A DNA stretch of 64,000 nt. Origin: Bugulina stolonifera (Eukaryota; Bryozoa; Gymnolaemata; Cheilostomatida; Bugulidae). The stretch is taken from assembly GCA_935421135.1 (NCBI GenBank), contig OW285187.1:11185929-11249928 (forward strand), written 5' to 3'. Below the pieces are notes generated by a model. The model had not been told where the DNA came from, made no database searches, and saw only the letters and a list, made by a program, of their open reading frames with translations. Positions 24,101 to 33,900 of this stretch are shown here, piece after piece (the first letter of the stretch is position 1; each line of letters begins with the position of its first letter). Both the position numbers and the translations under genes were made by a program.

Positions 24101-25556
24101 TCTACCAACTCTAATCGATCTAATCAACTACTATGTTTATAATACTTTTGTACTTTACCAATTAGACTATTATGTTATCTGTTATATGAGCTGTTATCAA
24201 GAATTTATTATTTATTCTGTGGATGTACAGTAGTATGATTTTTCAACACCATTCACCAGGTCTTGGATATAAGCATAAGGCGAATTTTATCTCTATAATA
24301 ATTCCGTTGTAACATGTTATTAGTAATTATCTCCTCTTTGCTCCCAGTCATGACTGTACACCGTTTATTACATTCCATTGCATTACATCTTCCAGCTGAC
24401 TACTGGGATGAACTGGCCCAGGACAGGAAGGTAAAAGAATCAGTTATACCTTCCGTTCTCTCCTGTCTGGAAGAACCACGTTCAGATGTACGTATCGGTG
24501 CTTGTAACTGTCTGGAGAAACTTGGTGTAAGTAACTCAGAGTTATCCTCTTCCTGTCTTATAATAGTAGTTAGTGTATAGTATCACTTAAGAGTGTGGGA
24601 ATGTTTCAAACTCACCATGTAACCCCTTAACTTGAGGTCACTATGATGACCACTATCCACTCTCTCACATTCTAGTACTACTAGTTAGCCTCTAGAAGTA
24701 CTGAGAGCTTTTGGTTAGCGGCTCAGGTGCCTCACACTACCAGCTCATTAATAAGTTACAGTGACACTAATGTCTATTAGTGTGAATAGAGCAGGCCCTG
24801 CTCATTATGCAACTATACTAGATATGTATGACCATAAGCATAGTACATCTCACAGATTAACTTCACTCAGAGCAATAAATATGGACTTGAAGCACTTATC
24901 CCATGTAATAAACGTATATGTGTAATAATTGTGGTAATACATCACAGATGGTAAACTCTGTAAAATGTTGGATCAGTTTTTATGCGTTACAGGTTTGCTT
25001 ACCATAAAAACTGTTATAGCTATTTGTATATTTTTGTCTATTAAAAGTGTTATAGTTATCTGTATGTTTTTGTCTATTAAAACAGGCACGTGGAACAACT
25101 GAAGAACTAATGTACGTAGCTCAAGCAGACTCATCCAGGAGGGTACAGACAGCTGCACGACGGGCTCTCACCTCACTTAGTAAGATATTCGATTATAATC
25201 AATGCTATAGGAGTTGTCTACTCTCTTATATGAATACTAAAGATGGTTATACATACATAATATATTATAGCTGTATATACAATGTACGTGTACAAGTCAG
25301 CTTAACTGCTATCATATGTACCTTGATACCATGTGACTGTAGTCAGCTGACTGTGGGTATAGTTGAATGTGCTTATAAGAACATGTGCTTCTGTCAGTAG
25401 ACTGTAGGTCACTAGTATACAGTAAGCACTACCTAACCCTACCTAGCAATCCCCTCACCTGTCAAAGTGCATGTCATATGCCCTATTGATTTATGTAACA
25501 TGTGTTTGTTCATATTTTTAGATTCTGTAACATCTACTGGATCTTTGCAACGATGA
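144..25556 (+). CDS. RIPOR/FAM65-like Rho-interacting cell polarization regulator (multi-exon)
   Basis: In vertebrates this family binds active Rho GTPases and controls cell polarity and migration. Coding exons I could phase: 144-181, 3411-3671, 4486-4570, 4985-5035, 5470-5518, 6434-6531, 7401-7464, 7721-7890, 8716-8861, 10866-10959, 11278-11451, 11749-11892, 12974-13146, 14342-14534, 15259-15403, 15681-15842, 23280-23435, 23929-24078, 24348-24526, 25086-25179, 25522-25556. All have AG/GT borders and consistent phase, giving about 886 aa. Residues 1-100 are Ser-rich and basic; 128-215 look helical or coiled coil; 216-320 resemble the C2-like PL48/FAM65 N-terminal domain (PGDSFEVSIRHGG, ILGLFAANPQ); the middle is acidic and Ser-rich; 682-886 are helical HEAT-like repeats (SDVRIGACNCLEKLG). 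The frame stays open upstream of ATG 144 back to the splice acceptor at 117-118, so the true start may lie outside the window. The 15843-23279 intron holds an antisense retrotransposon. Family assignment is by recognition, not by a search. Confidence 0.8.
870..1016 (+). other. Candidate orphan exon in the RIPOR-like gene
   Basis: A Ser/Arg-rich open segment (QRSVSTT, QRSVSMSSGSCGS) lies in the first intron, between an AG at 873-874 and a possible GTGAGG donor at 1017. Its style matches the Ser-rich N-terminus encoded at 3411-3671 (SQSMASLGG). Joining it to exon 1 creates a stop codon, and its donor leaves phase 0 whereas the next exon needs two carried bases. If it is real, it belongs to another isoform or needs an exon I did not find. 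Confidence 0.3.
2059..2196. repeat. Imperfect foldback (inverted repeat) in intron 1 of the RIPOR-like gene
   Basis: Arms at about 2059-2100 and 2151-2196 pair over roughly 40 bases with several mismatches (CTAGTTCCTAACTTGGATTG against the complement of the second arm). A smaller inverted pair (AAACCCTC / GAGGGTTT) sits in the loop. This is typical of a small MITE or foldback element. No target duplication could be assigned. Confidence 0.5.
5520..5910. repeat. Pyrimidine-rich intronic stretch with about 30-bp minisatellite
   Basis: The + strand is C/T rich. Between about 5743 and 5850 it contains four imperfect copies of a unit of about 30 bases built on CTATGTCCCCACTCCTTCTA. It lies directly after the exon ending at 5518. 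A C homopolymer at about 5098-5111 and a two-copy 19-20 base duplication (GAAATGCCTGTAACTTGCC) at about 5350-5387 lie in the preceding intron. Confidence 0.6.
9367..9565. repeat. 61-bp tandem repeat in RIPOR intron, three copies plus a partial
   Basis: Units start at 9367, 9428, 9489 and 9550 (partial) with GGG(C/A)TGTG(C/A)TGGTACATCT and continue with CTGTACATTCACTTATACC and CATGTAGCTACTTACTTA. Copies differ at only a few sites, so the amplification is fairly recent. No coding potential was seen. Confidence 0.85.
12448..12497. repeat. Short 11-bp tandem repeat (AGTAGATATAC)
   Basis: About four copies of CAGTAGATATA occur in a row in the intron after the exon ending at 11892. Simple sequence only. 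Confidence 0.6.
14680..14880 (+). repeat. Possible tRNA-derived SINE
   Basis: A block with a weak box-A-like start (TAGTGCTGTAGTGG), CACAAGTCCAAGTCCCAC resembling a decayed box B, a short body ending GCTCAAAGCCGGACAATAA, and an A-rich tail (AAAAGCAAAAAAAGAAAAAG). The order head-body-A-tail fits a SINE. No target duplication was identified, so this is tentative. Confidence 0.35.
16182..16782 (-). repeat. 3' LTR of the Ty3-type element (601 bp)
   Basis: Read on the minus strand it starts TGTGGTGG at 16782 and ends TTTACA at 16182. It carries a TATA box (TATATAAG near 16550-16557), a 23-base hairpin just downstream, an AATAAA signal at 16509-16514, and a copy of the element's 20-bp palindrome at about 16291-16307. 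The terminal 53 bases (16182-16234) are absent from the 5' LTR; they contain a second palindrome copy (16220-16237) and a 16-base direct duplication CCCGGCATCCTTTACA. Confidence 0.9.
16527..16557 (-). promoter_or_regulatory. LTR core promoter: TATA box and adjoining perfect hairpin
   Basis: On the minus strand TATATAAG is followed at once by GCAGAGCAGA-TGT-TCTGCTCTGC, a perfect 10-bp inverted repeat with a 3-base loop, and then AATAAA about 15 bases further on. This suggests that transcription starts near the hairpin and that the hairpin is part of the R region at both transcript ends. The right LTR has the same block at 22637-22667. Confidence 0.6.
16783..16797 (-). promoter_or_regulatory. 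Polypurine tract of the retrotransposon
   Basis: On the minus strand ATGGGAGGGAGTG directly abuts the TG that begins the 3' LTR. This is the expected position and composition of the plus-strand primer in LTR elements. Confidence 0.75.
16859..21619 (-). CDS. pol: Retrotransposon Pol polyprotein (PR-RT-RNase H-INT)
   Basis: An unbroken frame of 1586 codons. Landmarks: aspartic protease active site VDTGCT at about residue 230; reverse transcriptase with the YLDD box at about 661; RNase H start DTDASG at about 808; integrase zinc-finger region (THSG...CEVC) at about 1125-1165; integrase core with TDQGAQF at about 1250 and a later PEANGMVE; GPY/F-like module KFVGPYEV; a basic, proline-rich tail. 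There is no chromodomain. The first codon listed is only the first ATG: the frame overlaps gag by about 112 bases and is offset -1 from it, so expression by -1 frameshifting is likely. Five copies of a P-A-L-K-(A/V)-A-G peptide come from an inserted palindrome (see findings). No internal stops, consistent with a young copy. Confidence 0.95.
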   Translation of the reverse strand: MLGMWQGRPPQKGLPYQYLVQAPRSFCSGKRVEPATVVPSTGCIRAPRHQKHKSKTKLSRQGEPATQTAEGWRHPRQTSSPQEVQPTSGALTSNYFQHLMVEDEEHYDQVPHTQELPEKWKPAVGTHGGRSSSERTVVPALKVAGHSEGCRRPTPALKAAGRPEDVLGHSCIDEPAYLEDGQPLAANRVPTRSPTVEEPEETAVQVLNKPYATSYFLPGRLEGKPVQFLVDTGCTTNLLSKQVFDKLPGRVKDSLEESDSHGIMADGTQLPFYGVLRLPLRIRDIKTEEVFAVSRINEDAILGMPFLMAHNCSMEFNQPIVQVDGRKLKCTDRHGRLLMSSVQVTRETVIPPQAEMAVQCRLTTRNYCPVGLIEGQAGGPPIATSLNKPGDHGKVVARCLNFTSQPMMLKAGSAIGTFTGVEEEQVDDSQPLSDSSVTDFKNIPAVDGKVPEHLESLYETAKGNCSGPGQAWKLARLLTDYGAVFSTGDGDVGRTTLVEHSIPVETGTRPIRQPPHRLGPEKEAEAERQVQDLLEKGLIEPAGGAWSAPVVLVRKKDGNWRFCVDYRRLNAVTEQDAYPLPRIDDSLDALSGSRYFSTLDLVSGYWQVPLDADAQEKSAFATRSGLWKWKVLPFGLTSAPATFQRLMERVLHGLHWKSLLLYLDDIIVIAPDFKTHLQRLEEVFKRLQQAGLKLKPSKCELLQPEVRYLGHIVSENGVATDPEKVAAVRDWPMPARVKELQAFLGTVGYYRQYLPDFATTAQPLHRLTSKGVDWTWTEQEQMSFEKLKQRLTSAPVLGYPDPTQTYILDTDASGVGVGAVLSQVQNGLERVIAYYSKTLAPPERKYCVTRRELLAIVKAIKHFRPYLYGQKSRLRTDHASLRWLCRRREPSNQVARWLEILAEFQYTLEHRAGPKHGNADGLSRQACENCRQCELIERRDGGPTREELDREDLEPALKAAGSQQSVTSGLASALKVAEGDPDQPMSRWGSTSSFGEMKHTDHGCLPVLKVAGEVTNLSVNADHSPDTAAKIVTRSTQLDAELVKEQTTGSGAVATMYRALQDRSELTDEQLELGNAELKRLHSQRDSLRIRPDGVLEARVAPQGKPRWCAVCPPALRNSVIWKTHAMTHSGVNKTLWRLQLTWYWPGMTTHVRGIVKSCEVCQASKHGGNKAPGGRRRLYAGRPWQKVAVDLVGPLPETSRGNRWILVLVDHFTRWQDALAIPDATAPVVASTLDERVFCYMGLPEQIHTDQGAQFESQLMTELCQLWGVDKTRTTPYHPEANGMVERNNRGLGDSLRALLLRRGQDEWDMLLPQLMRAYRGTPHSVTGETANMLMLGRELRLPDQLQHQPPPEDFCPQHEFVVSMRERLEQAHEALRQQQTQTRQGDQEEPPLFAPGDLVWLQNKRRRRGDNSKLQQKFVGPYEVVEAYNNHTYKIERQGQLSVQNESRLKLHYPCPEELGKAPAALEPRRRPNMRGALRPRREETRPSNSELLLLPDVIQNREPHEVAPPAPNQQPVERAPLTEVIPVPGTKLVPPQLTEMPEEPSLEKPVGPRRSTRLAARWPTRYQPEEYGSQRECRVEVRG
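21508..22353 (-). CDS. gag: Retrotransposon Gag, N-terminus uncertain
   Basis: A frame of about 281 codons for the structural RNA-binding protein. It has a helical capsid-like region rich in Glu/Leu/Arg and a C-terminal zinc knuckle of the CX2CX4HX4C form (CWGCGKEGHLRRDC), followed by the overlap with pol. The first codon at 22353 is GTG and the frame stays open upstream into LTR sequence without an ATG, up to a stop formed by the palindrome near 22410. The real start codon was therefore probably lost together with the leader when the 5' LTR junction formed. Confidence 0.8.
   Translation of the reverse strand: MVLADVLERILAEPRHPAPVHQFKAPQFEGKGDVEYFITRFDEVTEANEWGPAATLLHLREALKESAQDCGRAADVQAVYTALRAQFGLSPREARTRLSTLRKDYRTPLQEHAMEVERLVSVAYGELPDEHQAHLALDTFCSTLGHAALQRHLLAVPTPTLGDAVRAGNEFLQVRTSYEKGSGAVVRRVDDEEDGEEGASGATGKVLTTLMETMQKLVEKVELLQARPAAQAPRRRKEVPVQKAGCWGCGKEGHLRRDCPTNTWSKPQEASAQGNGWSPQQ
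22345..22892 (-). repeat. 5' LTR of the Ty3-type element, lacking its last 53 bases
   Basis: Identical by eye to 16235-16782 with an offset of 6110. It starts TGTGGTGG at 22892 on the minus strand. At 22345 homology with the other LTR stops and gag coding sequence begins. The usual CA end, primer-binding site and leader are therefore missing. TATA box near 22660-22667 and hairpin at 22637-22659. Confidence 0.9.
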
Positions 25557-27935
25557 TTCCAAAAGGAACTTGGATCTGATGTATATTATATTATTTTCTT
25601 ACCATGTATTTATGTATATATTGGTGCTACCAGCTTGGTTCCACCTCGGCCACATTACCAGTAACAATATCAATATTCTTTTGCCTTACTTACATTGTAT
25701 ATTATCTATATCATATACCATGCATGGTCACTAATCAGTATTATATCAACTGTAAATGAATTTATTTTTACCATGTAAAAGTTTCTTATTTTATTTTGCC
25801 AAGTTGCAGCACTGCATGTTATCGTTATTAACTGCAAGATCTGATCATTTATTTGTCATGTGTAATTAGTGCAATTTAAGTTATTGTTATGTTTCTGCAA
25901 ATAAAGTTTATCAGCAGAATAAACTGCTCTACGCAGATTGTTAATTGTATAGGTAGTGGAAGGGAACACAAATCTACTATTTTACTGTATTAGCACAAAG
26001 CAGTTGTCTACCCAATGGGTTGACGTTGAGCATGTGCCATACATTGGTATAAAAAACCAGACTAGGGCTAGCAGTTGAAAATGTCAAACAATTACTGACT
26101 TGAATGGTTTACATGGATCACTGGCAGGAATTGATCCAAATCACAAGTTGGTACTAAAGTCTGAGTGGAAACCATCACAAGGTTTGCTCATGTAATAGGT
26201 GTGCATTGTATTATATATCCATAGTGGATAACATGGTAGAACTTGTCCATTGACAGACAGTAATATCTGTACATAGGTACTCCAGGAGTAATAATGTTTT
26301 TGGATAGATTTTCAGTTTTAGCCCATGTAGGAATGGAAGTCGTAAAAATATCTGGTTTAGCGGAGTTGCACACAATTCCGCCTCCTTTTATACCTTAACA
26401 GGCACAACATATCGTCTCCTTTTACACCTTGCTGATACTAGCACTGTGAATGCAGTCTCTCTTTTCAATTCACTGAAATAATGTACATGTAGATAGTTTT
26501 TTCCTGTTACATTTTTCAACAGTATGATCTAGGTCAGGTTTAAACCCATTAATTACACTTTTCCACCCTCGCTGTAAATTCTACCATTGCCATGGTACCG
26601 CTTACCAAGGTTTAGATTCTAGATGGTTTATGCATGACTGAACCAAACAGGATGAACTGTAAACTATGTTGGTGACTAGCACAGCCTAGTCTGTGGTGAT
26701 TGAGTCTTGTTCAGTTCATCAACTTCACTACTTACCTTTGCACCAGTTGTTGTAATTTTTTTTTATTTGATTAAAATTTGACAGCACCATAACAGCATAG
26801 CATACAAGTTAAACCAGAAGGTACATAACAGCGTGTAAGTAGACCATGCATATGTTTTGTGATATATACATGTACATTTGTAACAGATAGCAACAGGTTA
26901 AGGGCTTGTGGTTACAAAGTTTCTAAAGTAGAATTTTGTTGAAAGATTACAAGTTTGTGTCCGTGTGCTAGCAAATTTACTAGCTGCCTACTAGTACTGA
27001 ACTGACAGCTTTTAAGGCTCCCTATTTTCTCCAGCGGTATCCCTTCATCTTAATTTGTACTTGACTTCCAACTTCACCCAAATTACTCATGTGCTAGGTC
27101 AAAGTATGATACTGATAGGCTCAACAATTGTATGACTATACAAAATTCTAGATCAGAATATTTCTATATTTATAAGAGCACTGTGTGCTAACTATGTGTT
27201 GAATACTTTTGCTACCCCCATAAATTTATAATTGAGCGATTTGACGTTGAAAAGTTTATTGTTCAACGTAGTTTATTTATATTTCTAATGGTACTAAAGT
27301 TGAAACAGGTCATACCTAGTCGGTGCAGATTACAATAATACGAAATACATGTGAATATTGTACTTATAGTGTGGACGTTTTTTATAGAGTTCACAATAAT
27401 ACTCATGTTGAGTTTTATAAAATGCATGCGGATTGGTTTATAAGACACACTGTAATAGAGCTTGTCCTATTATTCTATTGAAGCAGATTAGATTTTTATT
27501 ATATTATTTTACTGACCTATAAATGCAATAATAGTCTAGGTATCAAATACATCTTGACTTGCATACTAATAGTGATCTAGTTTATCTGTATATGATCATT
27601 AGCTATATTGAGTTTATAGGGATATTTAAGATATCAGAGGGCTTCAGGTAAGTAGATATAATAATGATGCATTTCTTACTGACTTATCCTGAAGTGGCTA
27701 CTAAGAGTAGAGATATAGTAACAGTGACACGTGGTAGAAAGAAGAGGGAAGTAACAGCCGTCATCAAGTGCTGCATGACCCTGATGTAATAGATCAAGAG
27801 TGCTTCATCGTATTCCTTAGTTCGTCTTCTGCATTCTCGTGGATAACTGTAACTCGTTAAAAAATGCTGCAACTATTACATCAGCATTCATGTGTTTCTG
27901 TTATTTCAAGTAACTAAAGTATTGTAAACTGAACA
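25557..27935. other. Intergenic region between the RIPOR-like and RASEF-like genes
   Basis: It begins with the RIPOR 3'UTR, whose likely poly(A) signal AATAAA lies at 25900-25905. The rest contains no convincing exon; short open frames on either strand lack splice context and family resemblance. The RASEF promoter must lie in the last part, but I could not place a TATA box or initiator with confidence. Confidence 0.6.
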
Positions 27936-30900
27936 ATGTCTAAATTACCAAAATCAAATCTATTCTCACAGGTAATTTTAATCTTTTGTTCGTCGTTATA
28001 AAGTAACACACACGTAAACATTGATTAGTTAAAATATTTTGCTGCGTAGTATTATTCTACATATTATAACTTATTACACATACATGTACAAGTATGTGAC
28101 TATGTTCTAGTTGAGTATAGATGAACCCACTGCTGCCGACTGTGCTGCCAATAAGAATACAACTGACAGTGATCCTGATGACACCTCTTGTATCTCACAG
28201 TTTGGAGTAAAAGAATTGTTTCAGCAGTTGGATGGAAATAGATCTGGGTTTATCGAAAGAACAGAGCTGACTACGGCCATTCCAAATGCCGACCTTGACA
28301 CAATAAATGCAATCCTTCATAAGTTAGATGATGATGGAGATGGAAAAATAAGCTTCCAAGAACTTAAGAAAGGTTTTCACACATTTATTAACTCCGTGTC
28401 TGTTGCTGAAGAAACTAACAATAATATTGTTAGTGAGAAACCGGAGCCCCATTCAGCAGACGACACGATGGATAAAAGGTAAGAATGGTACATCAAACTT
28501 CTACTGTCTCCTTATGCAAACCTTCTATTCTTTTTTATTGGGTAATATTTTATTCGACCTGCTACTGAAGTTGCATATCAAACTTAACCAAAGTCTTGCT
28601 GTTCACCAACTTCTTGATCACTAATTGCCAATCATTTAGTTACTTCACACCATGTGAATTTGAGTACCACAGAACATAAACTCTATATAGTATTACTAAA
28701 ATCCTGTATATTTCCAGCTCAATTATATCACACACTGAATGTGTTGTGAATAAATTATTTTGCTAGACAGGCAAGATATACGAGTGATGTACCTCATTGA
28801 ATAGTATCATATGTAGATAGTCACTTCATAGCAATCGTAAATAACATATTATGTTTATTCATTCTACACAGTGACTTACTTAGCAATATAATAACAGTTG
28901 GAAAGCACTGGTATTGTGTAATTTTTATGTAAATTATCACTCAAGAGCTCATAAATATAATGGAAAGTTATAATATACTTATCATATCATATCATACTAC
29001 AGTAATGCTTACACATTGAGTGAAATGATGTTTCCTGCTTCAGTTCAAATGATAATGCAGTGAACTAGTAGTACACTGTACATAGCCACTCGTAAGGTAA
29101 TGATTACAACACGTAGTTATCCTCTCCCAATCTCGGTATCTCTCAAACCAAAATTGAAGGAAAACGTTTTTGTTATAATCATTAGCTCAGGAATGTCCAA
29201 GCTAGTATATGCATTAATGTATAATATACCAGACTAAAATGTATAATTTTGTACAATAGAAAATTTAATATGAATGAACTTCTTGACTATGGTTGTATTG
29301 TATTATAATAGCAATTGCCTTATTTTTATATCTAGCGTAGACCAAATGCATGTTTATAATAGTGAAATCTAACCTTACTAGTTGTAAGCGTAATTTTTTA
29401 CTTGTACGAAGTAAGAAGTTGCCCTAATTTGCACTGTTACCTGAGTTAAGGCAGTGATATCATGCATATTGTACAACTTTGATCTTTCTACTGTTGTATA
29501 ATGAGGGAACTTTCATGAAAACTGAGAGCTGAATCACGTTAGTTCATCATCACCTTGGGTCTTAGTATAATCACGATATGCAATATTTGAAGTGTGGTTA
29601 TACGGGAGTATACGGTGTGTACTCACCTCAGTTTCAGTGGTTATACGACCAGCAGGCATGTACCCTCATTTTAATAGCTAGCCTTACCCATGCAGTCACT
29701 GTGGACCTGATAGTGTAATGGTAAAGTGCTTGATTATCATCTCTAGGGGCATGGGTTCGAATCTTATCAATGCATGATTTTTCTTCATTTTAGTAATTCA
29801 CTACGTTCTTAACTACTATAAGGTGGATGGCTATACAATACCAATCTGTAAGATTTCATGCACCATGTACCCACCTTATTTGTTCCACTTTGAACACTGA
29901 TGATATGTAATACGTTTACTGTTTAAGGTTTATGGTTTATGCAACTACAAACTTGAGGTGTCTAAAGACCTCGTGGCACCTCATGTGTTGCTGGAAGGGC
30001 ATGCAGAGGAATGTGTAGAAAGAAAAACTAAACTAAAAGCTTGTCTCTCATGTGCTATGTTTTCAGACAGACCTCCTCGAGTTGCAGTGATCTCTCGGAT
30101 ATGACTAAACTAGAGGAGTATCTGGTCTCGGCTGGAGGCGATGAAGACATCTACCAAACAAGCAGACGCAGCTCCACAAGAGAACTGTTTAATTCTCTGG
30201 ATAGGTATAACTTTAACCCCAGCTGGAGTTCAGTTAGTAGTGAAAACTAACGTTACACCATGTTACAATGGAGTAGTGGAAGCAATCAATCTCACCTAAA
30301 TGGAACCAATTTTACTATAGTGTTAAAAATGATTGAGAACAGTTTAAAATATTTTTACAGTTTAGAGGCCAACCCTCCAATGGTGGGTGTATTATGAAAC
30401 TGGGATGCTTGTTAAACTAACTGCCTATTAGTATTGATACTGTCACATGATATCTGGAGCTCAACCTTATATTTTTTGTTCTATCTCTGATTAGAATAGA
30501 ATGAACTTGAATGTTCCTGTCTTTTTATTGTACAATCATAATAATTAAGCACACCACCTTATATAGGAATATAATTGCATTGTTTTGTAAGTACATGTAT
30601 ATTTTAAAATATTTTAGTTGCCATGAAGCTGCACAGATCTATCAATACCTTCTCCAACACGACCCTCACATGCTTCAGAAGTTTTACATATTCGTTGAAG
30701 AAACATTAAAGCATATTAAAGATCAGCACAGGGCAAAGGAGGAGCTAGAACTAGCTTTTACTCAGTAAGAAATTGTGCAATTTTTCCATTATTTAAACTA
30801 TGTCACCCATTTGTAGTACATATTCTGCAACAAATTTATTTGTACCAGTTATTATACTTGGTGGTGCGAAAGTTCAACACCCATTGAGATTCTATGTTTA

Positions 30901-33900
30901 GTTACACACTGCATATTATGGAGGTGATGTGTAACTTTATTGCACATGCAATACATGTACAGTGTGTATTTAGAGAGCAGAAGAAGCAACAGAAACGGAT
31001 GGCAGAATTGGAGGAAGAAGCTGAAAGTATGTCAAAACATATCGAACAGAAAACAGTGCAACAGGTGAGTGCGTAACAATGTGTTGGGGATATACAGTAC
31101 ACATGTATGTTGGGGATATACAGTACATTTGTAAGTACAATGTATGTACTCAATCTGCATACAGTGCACTGTTTCGCTTTAGGAGTTTGAAACCTCGTTA
31201 GTGCAGCTCATAGATATGCCTAGGAGTACACCTTGGCCATACTGTATATTTACAGCAATGCATTGCTGTAAATATGCAGTATATACCAATATACAGTATG
31301 CACGCATATTAAGGTGTGAAATACACTTTATGTACAAATGTATATCCATACATGTGCATGTATGTGTGTAGTTATCTAAAACGGTGTTCAGGTGACTCGT
31401 TTTTGACTAGCTACAAGCGACAGGGGCTAACCATTAACACATAGGTTTATGATGAACCATAGGTTTATCATACAGTGGCATGCCCTAGTGAGTGATGGGG
31501 CTCCAAGTTCAACAAGCAGAACATGTTTGTCACTATTTTATTTGGTTCCAAATGGGCAAACCACTTACCATTTGATGGGAATTGTAGAACATTAAATTTA
31601 ATATTACCATGAAAGATTTAATTGCACCATGAATAACGGCTTCTTTTGTTTATCACCCACTGTATGGTTTCAATAATAAGAAGTCATATTGAAAAATTAT
31701 TGCAATGTAAATGACTGTGTATAATAATAATATTGCAAAGGTATATTTACAGGCCCTTCAACTCAAACTGGCCAGTACTTGGAATTTGTAAAACTGTATG
31801 TACATGTATGTTATAATCCTTCACGCATACCAATAGTCTAACAGACCTGCCAGGTATTAACAATTGCTAAATCAGTGCTAGGAGACCATAGACATTCTAT
31901 GTAGGAGACGTCTATTATGTTGAGACTAGGGTAAGAGCAGACAACTTACAAAATAAAGAGAAGACAACTCTCATTTATTGTAGATTCTACACTAGAGCTC
32001 TGCAGTACACACTGCACAGTACACAATACTTGTGATGTAGCACACATACGTTGTCCATGTACCTTGTATTTTTATATTTGAATAGCTACAAGCAAAGTAC
32101 GAAGAGGAGAAACTGGAATTACATAACAGGATATGTATCTTGAATGAGGAGCTTGACTGTATGCAAATGTCAGAGTATGAACTGAAACAGCAGGTAGGGC
32201 CTCAATTAAAATAGTCATGTGTACAAATGTTTTACATACAGTCAGTATAGTATCATATTGTTTTATATTACATATTATGTTACATTATTTATACACAAAT
32301 GTGAGATGATCATGAGAAGGGCCTAATTCTTCACCTGACTTATTTACCTAACCTATTTATGCGACCTATTTACCTGACCTATTTACCTGAACTATTCACC
32401 TGACCTACATTGTATTTACGTGACCCATTTACCTGGCCTATTATAGGCAAAGTCAGAAATAAAGGATGTTAAAGAGCAGCTCAGTGCAGTAGAAAAAGAG
32501 CACAAAAAGTTGGCTCAAGAGAAGAGAGAAGCTGAGACACAATTAATGGTAGCTAAGAGTCAGTTAGTCACCTGTAAACAAAATATACAGCATCTATCAG
32601 CGTCTAACCAGTATGTATTCCGTATGCTACCAGTATGTAACTTGTATGCTACCAGTATGTATCCCATATGCTACCAGTATGTGTCCCATATGCTACCAGT
32701 ATGCTATGTAACATATAATGTAATTTAATGTCTTGGATACATACACTGTAGTATGACATGAAGTGTAGAATTCGATAGCATTTGTTGTACCGGTTTGAAC
32801 TTTTACTAATGACTAAGAATTCAAGCTACATGATTGAACTTAGGCTACTGTCTACTGCTATTATGTCGTTACATAGTCGAGAATAAATGTGTAGGTTTTA
32901 GGTTGTAGTTATAGTTAACACCCACCTGCAACTGGAGTGGCAAGTACATGTGGGTGTTCATAAGCTATTGGTTGTTAATAAAAAGTTATCGTCGTCCTTT
33001 TCCTTCGTTGAGTTTTTTAAAAGTATTTGACCAGGTAAAAGTTTCCTAATAAAAGCAAACCAGTTCAGATCACACTTGCATTGAATACCATGAATGCAAT
33101 ATATAATTATGTGCTATTGTAGAGAAAACGAGTGGATGTCTGAATATGTGACTGAACTGGCACGGTTAACAGAACAAGTGGATCGACTGCAGTAAGTAAA
33201 CAACTCTCATTCAATGGTTATATTAACTTATTATCATATACATTGTACAATTAAAGTACATGTATGTGTAAAATAACAAATAGTCTCGGATTCTTTGGAC
33301 TGGGTTCCAAACCCTCAGAATTGGTTGGCATGTTGTGATCATACAAAAAATTGCATGGCGGTAACCACCAAATTCTCAGCTATAATTTTAGACAATTAGA
33401 ACACAGGCTGCGGTTATATATTTGTAGTAAATGTGCACTCATGAGTATGGAATTGTGTCCAATGCTGTATCATGATCACAATAGAGATGTCCATTAGTAA
33501 TACACACTCAAACAATGTAATATTTTTCTACTTCTTTCATGTGTGTACATGTAGTATGAACTAGAATATAAATATAGAGTATTATTTAGTACACCATCTG
33601 TTTCATTAGCTACAGCTAAGCACATGTTCATTATTATGGTAATGTTTATCTAGAGAAAGCAACAGACGGTTAAATGAAACCAACAACGAACTGAACGAAG
33701 AGTTAGATACTATTAAAAGAAGACAACAAGAAAGTTTCCAAGTTTCAAATTCGAACAGTGTGTCCAGGTATAATATTAGGCTATCTTCAATTCGTCTACT
33801 TTTAACATAGCATTAGAAAGTTTACATGTAGGTAATAGGTTAGTTTAAATATACCTGTGAATTTTGTTTGATAAGAATATTTCTTGCATTACAACTTTGC

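Noticed and set aside
29704..29771. A working tRNA gene
   Set aside because: Both pol III boxes are present, but the acceptor stem does not pair and the T stem is mostly wobble; better explained as a SINE or pseudogene fragment.
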